From assembly GCA_946647055.1 (NCBI GenBank), contig CAMPCT010000002.1, forward strand, positions 1 to 37,039: 37,039 bases of DNA, given 5' to 3'. The notes under the pieces were generated by a model. That model was given only the letters and a program-made list of their open reading frames with translations. It searched no databases and was not told the origin of the DNA. The position numbers and the translations under genes are program-made. Every line of letters begins with the position of its first letter. Positions within the stretch are counted from its first letter, which is position 1. Origin of the DNA: an uncultured Atopobium sp. (GTDB taxonomy: Bacteria; Actinomycetota; Coriobacteriia; Coriobacteriales; Atopobiaceae). This document shows positions 24,074 through 30,961 of the stretch, piece after piece.

Positions 24074-25582
24074 TTACCCGCGCAGCTTGTCCACCTGGTC
24101 AAGCAGGTCGAGGCCGCGCTCGTGGAACATGAGCTGGCGAGCATGCTCGGCAAAGGACTCGCTGCCGTGAGCCGCAACGAAGCGCATGAGGTCGGTGTCA
24201 ACCGAGAGCCTGCTCACGAAGACGACCTCCTCCTGGCCCTCGCCAAAGGCGGCGTCGAGGAAGGCCAGCGCGTTGTCGAGGTGTGCCGACGTCTCGCGCG
24301 TCGCAGCGTCCGCGGCGACGACCGCCTCGTTGAAGGGGGCCTTGGCCGCCTCGAAGGCATCCCCTTCGCCACCGGACACCTGCCAGCGGGCGACGCCCAG
24401 GCGCACCTGCTCGAGGATTCGTGCGTGCTCGGCCATGACGCGCTGGCGGGAGGGTGACACGTTGCCGCGGGCGACCGCCTCGTCGAGCGTGGCCTTGGCT
24501 CCCGAAGCGACCTCGTCCACCGCCGTGAGCGCCTTGCCGCCCAGGGCGAGCAGCTCGCGCAGGCCGAGCATCTCGTCGCGCACGAGCCCCAGCGCCTCCT
24601 CGCGCGCCATGGCGGTGCGGGCCTCCCCCAGGACGGCGTCCGAGAGCAGGTTCACCACGGCCACGCGCTCGTCGAACGGCGCATGGCTGGCGCGTGCGAG
24701 GATGGCCTCGTCGGACGTGCCAGCCAGGATGTCGGCCACCTTGTAGTCGTCCTGGTACTTCGCGAACAGCTCGTAGTACAGCGAGAAGTCCTCGGCAACC
24801 TCGTGGTCCTGCAGGTACTGCGAGACCAGCGTGAGGTCGACCGGGATGTCCTCGCGCTCATAGGCCAGCAGCATCCTCGAGAGGTCCTCCCAGCCACGCG
24901 CGGTCACGATGCGCGACCCAGACGCGGCGGCCCGAACCTTGTAGAAGTTCTTGGGCTTGTTGGCCAGATAGGTGATGACGGCAGGGTGCACACCGTGGCT
25001 CACCGCATAGTCCTGCCACGCCCCATGGCTCGCCTCGATGTCGATGCGCTTGAGGCGGTCCATCATGGCCGGGTCGAAGTCGCGCGCGGCGCGGTTGTAC
25101 TCGGGCGGGTTGCCCGCGCACACGATGACCCAGCCCACGGGCAGACGGTGCGTGCCAAAGGTCTTGTACTGGAGGAACTGCAGCATGGAGGGCATGAGCG
25201 TCTCGGAGGCGCAGTTGACCTCGTCGAGGAAGAGGATGCCCCGCTCGCTCCCGTTCGCGATCTCGTCATGCACGGCACCGATGATCTCGCTCATGGTGTA
25301 GCGGCTCACGCGATAGGTCTGGCCACCGTACTCGGCCTCGGCGATGTAGGGCAGGCCCAGGGCGCTCTGCCGCGTGTGGTGCGTGATGGAGTACGACACG
25401 AATCCGATGCCCAGGCGCTCGGCGACCTGGCTCACGATGGCGGTCTTGCCGATGCCCGGAGGGCCCATGAGGATGAGCGGTCGCTGCATCTCGAAGGGGA
25501 TGAGCGGCAGCCCGCTCTCGTCGCACGCGAGGTAGGCGCGGATGGCGCCCTCGATCTGCTCGGTTGCCTGGCGAATGTCCAT
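24074..25582 (-). CDS. MoxR-type AAA+ ATPase
   Basis: This is a 502-aa AAA+ ATPase. Walker A is MGPPGIGKTAIV (residues about 40-47), Walker B is GILFLDEVNCASE (about 115-121) and sensor 1 is CAGNPPEYNRAARDFDPAM (about 157-160), all typical of the MoxR/RavA group. A C-terminal helical region of about 280 residues follows, with long amphipathic helices. MoxR proteins act as chaperone-like remodelling ATPases together with VWA proteins. Its neighbour upstream is exactly such a VWA partner, 12 nt away, so the pair likely works as a complex. Target unknown. Last gene of a three-gene operon. Confidence 0.92.
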   Translation of the reverse strand: MDIRQATEQIEGAIRAYLACDESGLPLIPFEMQRPLILMGPPGIGKTAIVSQVAERLGIGFVSYSITHHTRQSALGLPYIAEAEYGGQTYRVSRYTMSEIIGAVHDEIANGSERGILFLDEVNCASETLMPSMLQFLQYKTFGTHRLPVGWVIVCAGNPPEYNRAARDFDPAMMDRLKRIDIEASHGAWQDYAVSHGVHPAVITYLANKPKNFYKVRAAASGSRIVTARGWEDLSRMLLAYEREDIPVDLTLVSQYLQDHEVAEDFSLYYELFAKYQDDYKVADILAGTSDEAILARASHAPFDERVAVVNLLSDAVLGEARTAMAREEALGLVRDEMLGLRELLALGGKALTAVDEVASGAKATLDEAVARGNVSPSRQRVMAEHARILEQVRLGVARWQVSGGEGDAFEAAKAPFNEAVVAADAATRETSAHLDNALAFLDAAFGEGQEEVVFVSRLSVDTDLMRFVAAHGSESFAEHARQLMFHERGLDLLDQVDKLRG

Positions 25583-25594
25583 GGTCGTCTCCTC

Positions 25595-27103
25595 CTAGTG
25601 GTACACGGACATCGACTCGAACTCGCCGGGGCGCAGCGTGAGCTGGATGGCCCAGGCGGGCACGAGGTCTGGTCGGTGGTCCTCGTCATAGAACACGAAG
25701 GCGGTCTTGTACGGCGGCATGCGCTCGGGGTAGATGCCCCAGCCGTCGGTGAAGTAGATGACGCCGCCCAGGTCCTGGAACTCGCCCCGGGCAAGCAGCT
25801 CGTTGATGTAGCGGAAGGCGGGGCGGAAGTCGGTCCCGCCAAAGCCGAGGAGCTTGATGTTGCGCCGCCAGCGGTCGAGCTCGTTCAGCGAGGTGATCTT
25901 GGTGTCGCTCTGCACGCGCATGTCGCACTGGACGATGTGCACGTTGACCGTCTCGAAGAAGCTCCCGGTGCTGCTGAGCACGTCGAAGGTGGCGTCGACG
26001 AAGTGCTGGACGACGCGGCTGGTGACCGAGCTCGAGGTGTCGATCACGATCACGAAGTCGCGGATGCGCACCGAGCTGCGGTACTCGAGCGGCTCGATGA
26101 GCGGCATGTCGTCGTAGAGCTCGAGGCCGTAGGTGTAGAAGACGTAGTCGAACTCCTCGTCCGAGAGGTGCAGGTCCTCCTGGCGGATGGCGAACTGGCG
26201 CAGGAACTCGCGGTAGTCGACCGTCTCGTGCTGGCTCACCTGGAGCTCGCGCATGAGCCCGGCGAGTCGGTCGCCGTGGATGCGCGAAAGGGTCTCGAGG
26301 TCGACACGCATGCTCTTGGAGGCCTGCTCCCATGCCTCACGGAGCTGCTCGCGGCGCTCGTCGGTCATGCTCGGGAGGGAAGGCGCCTCCTCCGGCAGCT
26401 CGTCGGGCAGGGACGCGTCGTCCGCGGAGCCCTCGCCGTCACCTTCCTGTGCGACAGCGCGACCGGCAGCATCCGAGTCGGCGTCCTCACGCGAGAGGTT
26501 GGGCATGGGCGCGTCCGGCATGTCCGGGGTGTCCTGCGCCTTGCCCTCCTGCTTGCGCTCGGGATACCACGGGGCGTGGTCGTCCACGCGGAAGGCCTGC
26601 TCCCAGGCCTTGAGGTCGCTTCCCGCGATGCCGTCGCGCAGAGCCCGATAGATGCGCTCGGCCGTGAGGCTGCGCCCCAGGTCGGACGCGAGGCGGCGAG
26701 CCACGGCATTCTGCGCCTTGGCGCGCTCGTCCGCGGCAGGTCCCAGGATCTCCGCGACCAGGCCCTCGACGGAGATGTCACAGGCGAGGGACCACAGGCG
26801 CCGGTCGATGTCGGCGCCCACGAAGGGATGCAGCAGGATGCAGTGCAACAGGACGTGCAGCACCTCGCGGGCTGGCGCGGTGCGCGAGCGCGAGAAGGCC
26901 TCGAGCACGAGGTCGGGGTCACAGGCGAGCGTCTCGCCGTCACAGGCAAAGGTCGCCGTCCCCACGTGCGCACACGCAGGCGTGAGCAGCCCGGATGCCG
27001 CGGCGAGGAAATGGTTGGCCGCGATGACCTCGGACAGGGCGAGCCCCACCACCTGGAGGGCCAGCCCCTCGGTCGTCGTCGTGTGTTCGGTCACGTCGCC
27101 CAT
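25595..27103 (-). CDS. Metallopeptidase-like / VWA-like protein (DUF2201-type), MoxR partner
   Basis: This 502-aa protein has two parts. The N-terminal part carries EVLHVLLHCILLHPFVG, an H-x3-H-x4-H metal-site pattern like the DUF2201 putative metallopeptidase domain, but without the usual Glu after the first His. A very acidic linker follows at about residues 195-245. The C-terminal part is a VWA domain with the MIDAS motif VIVIDTSSSVTSR (about residue 352), GFGGTDFRPAFRYI and VIYFTDGWGIYPER. The start is the ATG at 27103 behind GAGGTGTGC. It sits 7 nt after the ankyrin-like gene and 12 nt before the MoxR gene. Probable role: substrate- or metal-binding partner of the AAA+ ATPase. Confidence 0.88.
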   Translation of the reverse strand: MGDVTEHTTTTEGLALQVVGLALSEVIAANHFLAAASGLLTPACAHVGTATFACDGETLACDPDLVLEAFSRSRTAPAREVLHVLLHCILLHPFVGADIDRRLWSLACDISVEGLVAEILGPAADERAKAQNAVARRLASDLGRSLTAERIYRALRDGIAGSDLKAWEQAFRVDDHAPWYPERKQEGKAQDTPDMPDAPMPNLSREDADSDAAGRAVAQEGDGEGSADDASLPDELPEEAPSLPSMTDERREQLREAWEQASKSMRVDLETLSRIHGDRLAGLMRELQVSQHETVDYREFLRQFAIRQEDLHLSDEEFDYVFYTYGLELYDDMPLIEPLEYRSSVRIRDFVIVIDTSSSVTSRVVQHFVDATFDVLSSTGSFFETVNVHIVQCDMRVQSDTKITSLNELDRWRRNIKLLGFGGTDFRPAFRYINELLARGEFQDLGGVIYFTDGWGIYPERMPPYKTAFVFYDEDHRPDLVPAWAIQLTLRPGEFESMSVYH

Positions 27104-27110
27104 GCACACC

Positions 27111-28211
27111 TCACAGCAGCAGGTCGAGGGTCGAGGCGGCCGATGCGGAGCCCGCGAGCTGGGACCGCCTGGAGAGGAGCCACGCGGCCACCTCGGCGTG
27201 GCCCGCGGCGGAGGCCACCTCCATGGCACGGTTGACGGTGTCGAGGTCGAGCATGCCGGGCCACTCCCCCACCCGCCGCAACTCGGCCATGTAGCCGTTG
27301 CGGGCAAGGAGCTCGACCAGCGCAGCGTTTCCCTCGGGAGACCCCGGGGCGAGGTGCGCCACCATGGAGCGCACCAGCTCGGGCTCCTCGGCCATCCACG
27401 TGGTGGCGACCAGGCGGTCGAGGAAGACGTCGGGGGCGCTCTCGCACACGAAGGCGAAGACCCCCACGTCCGCCCGGGGCACCACGAGGTCACCCATGAT
27501 GCGGTCGATGCGCTCGTCGCCAAGGCCAAGCTCGCGATGCCAGGCATAGAGCTGGGCACCCAGCGCAAAGCAGGTCTCGGCGATGTCCTCGTCACGAGAG
27601 GACGCGTGGCGCAGCGCGTGCCAGGCGCGGATGGTAACGGAGCGGAAGAGGTCGACGTAGACCGTCTCCTCGAACACGTCGTCGCGGGCCATGCGAGCCA
27701 CACAGGCGCACGCCGCCTCGAGGTCGAAGGTCGCCTGGAAGGGACCGCCCGTGAGCTGCTCGGTGCCCTTGAAGTCCCTGAAGACCTCGAACGTCACGGT
27801 GGGGTCCATGGGGTTCTTGAGAAGCGTCGGCGCCGAGCGCGTGTAGTCGAAGCGCGTGAAGCGCCCCTCGTGAGGCAGCCAGCGACGCGTGGCGAGCGTG
27901 GTGCGGACGTCGCCGAGCAAATCGACGCCACGCGCGACCATCCAGCGAGCCACGTCCTCGTGCGCGCAGCGCATGGCCAGCGCCAGCGCCCAGGCGTCGA
28001 AGACGAAGGGGCCGATGCACTCATAGGCAGCCTCGACGGCGGGCAGCATGCCGTAGCAGCAGGCACGTTCGAGCAGGTCGACCGAGTCGACTGGGTCGAT
28101 GTCGGCGGAGACGGGCGCGAGGGAGCGGATGGCCTCGACGGATGCAGTAGCGTCATGCGCGTCAAGCGCCTCGCGCGCCGCCGTCACAAGCATCTCGACC
28201 TGCCCGTCCAT
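27111..28211 (-). CDS. Helical protein with C-terminal ankyrin-like repeat, first gene of MoxR/VWA operon
   Basis: This is a 366-aa soluble protein that I do not recognise as a named family. The C-terminal segment AMEVASAAGHAEVAAWLLSR fits an ankyrin repeat, and GNAALVELLARNGYMAEL and LAMRCAHEDVARWMVARGVD look like more diverged ones. It is Ala-rich and helical throughout, without membrane segments. The start chosen is the ATG at 28211 (GGAGGT lies 12 nt upstream; a GTG at 28223 overlapping this site, and an ATG at 28253, are alternatives). Overlapping operon structure with the VWA and MoxR genes suggests it is the third subunit or adaptor. Confidence 0.72.
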   Translation of the reverse strand: MDGQVEMLVTAAREALDAHDATASVEAIRSLAPVSADIDPVDSVDLLERACCYGMLPAVEAAYECIGPFVFDAWALALAMRCAHEDVARWMVARGVDLLGDVRTTLATRRWLPHEGRFTRFDYTRSAPTLLKNPMDPTVTFEVFRDFKGTEQLTGGPFQATFDLEAACACVARMARDDVFEETVYVDLFRSVTIRAWHALRHASSRDEDIAETCFALGAQLYAWHRELGLGDERIDRIMGDLVVPRADVGVFAFVCESAPDVFLDRLVATTWMAEEPELVRSMVAHLAPGSPEGNAALVELLARNGYMAELRRVGEWPGMLDLDTVNRAMEVASAAGHAEVAAWLLSRRSQLAGSASAASTLDLLL

Positions 28212-28463
28212 CTGGCCTATCACACCTCCGTACGCATCTGCTCGGACAAGCATAGCAGCCAAGCATGAGAACCTCGCAAAGCGAAGTGAAAACGGGACCC
28301 TCACTCCACAGACGTTCCCCATCCCGCCCACCTCATGGGGTAGGTCCGGTGCCGTTCTCCAAAAGACCAGTGACCGAACGGCAGAGTTTTGTGAGACGGG
28401 AGCGGCCGCATTCCCGTACCATATCTGAGGTTCGGCAAAGGCAACATCTTGCAAGGAGGAACT

Positions 28464-29138
28464 ATGCAGTACGAGATTCGTGGTGGCAACTTCCCCGTCG
28501 TCATCTGCCAGCTGGCTGACGGCGAGGCCATGCGCACCGAGGGTGGCTCCATGGTCTGGATGACCCCCAACATGGAGATGCGCACCGAGGGCGGCGGCTT
28601 GGGCGGCATGTTCAGCAAGGCCCTTGCGGGCGAGCGCATGTTCCAGAACATCTACACCGCGCACGGCGCCGGCATGATCACGTTCGGCTCGAGCTTCCCC
28701 GGCAAGATCATCCCCATCGAGCTTGGCCCTGGCAAGGACTGGATCCTGCAGAAGAAGTCCTTCATCGCGGCTGAGATGGGCGTCGAGCTCACCATGCACT
28801 TCAACAAGAAGATCGGCGCCGGCCTCTTTGGCGGCGAGGGCTTCATCATGCAGCGCGTCTCCGGCAATGGCATCGCCTTCGCCGAGATCGACGGCGAGCT
28901 CGTCGAGTACCAGCTTGGGCCCGGCCAGCAGATGATCGTCGACACCGGCTTCGTGGCTGGCTTCGAGAGCTCCGTCGCCATCGACATCCAGCAGGTCAAG
29001 GGCGTCAAGAACGTGCTTCTCGGCGGCGAGGGGCTGTTCAACACCGTCCTCACCGGTCCGGGCCGCATCTGGCTGCAGACCATGCCCGTCTACGGCCTCG
29101 CACACGCCGTCCAGCCCTACATCGTGACGGCCGGATAA
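28464..29138 (+). CDS. AIM24/TIGR00266-family protein
   Basis: This 224-aa protein matches the bacterial AIM24-like (TIGR00266) family, a beta-rich fold. MQYEIRGGNFPVVICQLADG, GEAMRTEGGSMVWMTPNMEM, GGLGGMFSKALAGERMF, GAGLFGGEGFIMQRVSGNG, and GPGRIWLQTMP are hallmarks. The biochemical role is unknown. No signal peptide or membrane helix is visible. AAGGAGGAACT precedes the ATG. It is divergent from the MoxR operon across a 252-nt spacer in which I see no convincing promoter. The downstream region contains the repeat array. Confidence 0.93.
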   Translation: MQYEIRGGNFPVVICQLADGEAMRTEGGSMVWMTPNMEMRTEGGGLGGMFSKALAGERMFQNIYTAHGAGMITFGSSFPGKIIPIELGPGKDWILQKKSFIAAEMGVELTMHFNKKIGAGLFGGEGFIMQRVSGNGIAFAEIDGELVEYQLGPGQQMIVDTGFVAGFESSVAIDIQQVKGVKNVLLGGEGLFNTVLTGPGRIWLQTMPVYGLAHAVQPYIVTAG

Positions 29139-29156
29139 CTTCGAATCTGGGGTAAT

Positions 29157-29220
29157 AGGCGGCCCTCCCTCTTTCAGGCTCAGCGCTTCGCGAAATCGCC
29201 TGAAAGAGGGAGGGCCGCCT
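29157..29220. repeat. 23-bp perfect hairpin joined to the tandem repeat array
   Basis: Arms 29157-29179 and 29198-29220 are exact complements (left begins AGGCGGCCCTCCCTC). The 18-nt loop TCAGCGCTTCGCGAAATC itself contains the dyad TTCGCGAA. It starts 19 nt after the AIM24-like stop. It could serve as terminator; no T run follows. Confidence 0.85.
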
Positions 29221-29402
29221 CTGTTCTCGATATCCTCTTGAAGCTGGAAGGGCGGGCTCGCCCGGGGCCGTCGCCCGGTCAGCGCTTCGCGAAATCGCCT
29301 GAAAGAGGGAGGGCCGCCTCTGTTCTCGATATCCTCTTGAAGCTGGAAGGGCGGGCTCGCCCGGGGCCGTCGCCCGGTCAGCGCTTCGCGAAATCGCCTG
29401 AG
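29180..29402. repeat. 99-bp tandem repeat, two full copies plus partial third
   Basis: Copies start at TCAGCGCTTCGCGAAATCGC: 29180-29278, 29279-29377 and a partial third 29378-29402. The first junction differs only where the preceding hairpin begins. Because 99 is divisible by 3, both strands stay open across it, but no start with a ribosome site serves it, so it is probably non-coding. Each copy carries an arm of the hairpin above. Confidence 0.9.
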
Positions 29403-29437
29403 GGAGGGGTTCTCTCATCAGGCGCCCATTCCGTCTG

Positions 29438-29467
29438 ATATAATATGATTGTTATATCATATTATAT
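29438..29467 (+). promoter_or_regulatory. Palindromic promoter/operator of the HipA-like module
   Basis: ATATAATATGAT (29438-29449) and ATCATATTATAT (29456-29467) form a 12-bp perfect dyad with 6-nt spacer. TATAAT (29439-29444) is a consensus -10. The dyad ends just upstream of the ribosome site (GGAGATCGA) of the kinase gene. It probably binds the HTH antitoxin for autoregulation. AT-rich against a GC-rich background. Confidence 0.75.
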
Positions 29468-29477
29468 TGGAGATCGA

Positions 29478-30296
29478 ATGCGCGCGTATGACATCGTAAA
29501 AAGCCAGCAGGACCTGCGCCGCCTGTCATGGACACAAGCTGCCTTCACCTCTGGCACGGGCGGTATGCTGCTCAAGTCGCGCGAGCAGACCGGCTCGACG
29601 CTTTGGTACTACAAGCTCTCGAGCTACGACTCCTATCGAGGCGTCTACGGACACGAATGCGTCAACGAACTCGTCGCGTCACGCTTGCTCGACATCCTCG
29701 GCATCGAACACGTTCGCTACGCGCTCGTCAACGCGCTCGTGTCGGTCGATGGGGACGAGCTGCCCACATGGCTTTGCCGCTCCCCCAGCTTTCGAAGGAC
29801 GGGAGAGCGCAAGGTCAGCCTCGACACCTTCTTTGACCTCCATCGCAAAGGGCGCGAATCCCCGCTCGACCTCTGCAGGCGATATGGCTGGGACGAGCAC
29901 GTCCGTCAGGTAGCCCTGCTCGACTACCTCATCGCCAACCGCGACCGTCATGGGGCGAACATGGAGGTACTTCAGTCCAGGAACGGAGTCCTTCGTCTCG
30001 CGCCACTCTTCGACAACGGCCTCTCGCTCGTCTTCTCGTGCTACGACGACGAGGAACGCGTCCGCGCGTTCGAGCCACTTGCTGACATCCAGGCAAACAA
30101 CTACCTCGGGTCGCGCTCGCTCGAGGAAAACCTCAAAATCATCGGTCTTCCCTCGGCCTGCGGGCAGCTCCATCCGCAAGACCGTGCAAAGCTCCTTGCA
30201 GGGCTCGAGGACGCTCTGCCCCAGGCGCACCTCGACAAGATATGGGACATCGTCTGGGAAAGGTGGTGCCATGTCGCGGACATTCGAAATAGTTGA
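29478..30296 (+). CDS. HipA-like serine/threonine kinase, probable toxin
   Basis: This 272-aa protein is a HipA/CtkA-like kinase. GTGGMLLKSREQTGSTLWYY with Lys46 is the ATP-binding region, YRGVYGHECVNELVASRLLD is the conserved helical block, IANRDRHGANMEV (Asp156, Asn161) is the catalytic loop, and APLFDNGLSL (Asp179) is the metal-binding loop. No separate N-terminal HipA domain is present; that may be supplied by the downstream antitoxin. The start is the ATG at 29478 behind GGAGATCGA. It overlaps the next gene by 26 nt. Probable function: a growth-arresting kinase of a toxin-antitoxin module; target unknown. Confidence 0.85.
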   Translation: MRAYDIVKSQQDLRRLSWTQAAFTSGTGGMLLKSREQTGSTLWYYKLSSYDSYRGVYGHECVNELVASRLLDILGIEHVRYALVNALVSVDGDELPTWLCRSPSFRRTGERKVSLDTFFDLHRKGRESPLDLCRRYGWDEHVRQVALLDYLIANRDRHGANMEVLQSRNGVLRLAPLFDNGLSLVFSCYDDEERVRAFEPLADIQANNYLGSRSLEENLKIIGLPSACGQLHPQDRAKLLAGLEDALPQAHLDKIWDIVWERWCHVADIRNS

Positions 30297-30864
30297 TGGG
30301 TCGAGGAGGGGCGCCGCCCCCTGCGCCACACTCGTCTATGACGAGGGCACGCGCTCGTTCGAGATCGACATCGCAGAGGACGCCGACCTAGACGACCTCC
30401 CCCTCATCCTTGCGGGCCTTGCGGGGCGAGGCGAGCGGCAGATCGGACCCGAATGGAGCCTGCGCTGGGTCCAGGAGCGCATCGTTCCGCCCAGCAGACA
30501 GAACCTAGGGCAGGTCCTGCGGGCATGCGGCCTCGACCACTACGACGAACTGGCACTTCTCATCGCCGGAGAAGGCCGCTGCAGCCAGGACGACTTCTTC
30601 ATCAGGGAGGTCATGTCGAGCGATGCGACTCCAAGCCAAACGGCGGCGGAACAATTGGGAGCACAGCTTGCCGCAGCACGACGGGCGCATGGCCTCACGC
30701 AGAAGGAGCTCTCGGCCATGAGTGGTGTGCAGCAGGCAGTGATTAGCCGCATCGAGGGCGGAACGAGCAACCCCACAGTGACGCTGCTCTCCACCCTGGC
30801 AGAGACATTGGACATGCACCTCGAGCTCGTCGCGGATCAGGACTCGGCCGCTCGCCCAAAGTAG
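30271..30864 (+). CDS. HTH (XRE) antitoxin with fused N-terminal domain
   Basis: This 197-aa protein has an N-terminal domain (residues about 1-115; CATLVYDEGTRSFEID, WVQERIVPPSRQNLGQVLRA, RCSQDDFFIREV) resembling the N-terminal subdomain of HipA-like proteins, followed by an XRE/Cro HTH (residues about 127-188: LAAARRAHGLTQKELSAMSG, VQQAVISRIEGG). The ATG at 30271 lies inside the kinase gene, with GGAAAGGTGGTGCC as ribosome site, so the two are translationally coupled. It likely neutralises the kinase and represses the AT-rich promoter at 29438. The kinase comes first, the reverse of the usual hipB-hipA order. Confidence 0.85.
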   Translation: MSRTFEIVDGSRRGAAPCATLVYDEGTRSFEIDIAEDADLDDLPLILAGLAGRGERQIGPEWSLRWVQERIVPPSRQNLGQVLRACGLDHYDELALLIAGEGRCSQDDFFIREVMSSDATPSQTAAEQLGAQLAAARRAHGLTQKELSAMSGVQQAVISRIEGGTSNPTVTLLSTLAETLDMHLELVADQDSAARPK

Positions 30865-30903
30865 GACGCTGTATGTCGAAACGTGACCCCCAGGGAATCG
30901 TGA

Positions 30904-30945
30904 TTGCGCGAACATAGGTAAGTGGTCTACTTTTGTAACCCACTT
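30904..30945 (+). promoter_or_regulatory. Candidate promoter/operator of the second FGGY kinase operon
   Basis: TTGCGC (30904-30909) is followed after 18 nt by TACTTT (30928-30933). The dyad AAGTGG/CCACTT (30920-30925 and 30940-30945) spans this -10. It is about 20 nt before the kinase ATG. A moderate match only. Confidence 0.4.
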
Positions 30946-30961
30946 GTGGAGAGGAGCGAAG

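Noticed and set aside
29180..29402. CRISPR-like array
   Set aside because: Units are directly adjacent 99-bp copies with no spacers and no cas genes nearby.
29238..29438. Small repeat-containing reading frame in the 99-bp array
   Set aside because: Open only because the repeat length is a multiple of three; no ribosome site, and the opposite strand is equally open.
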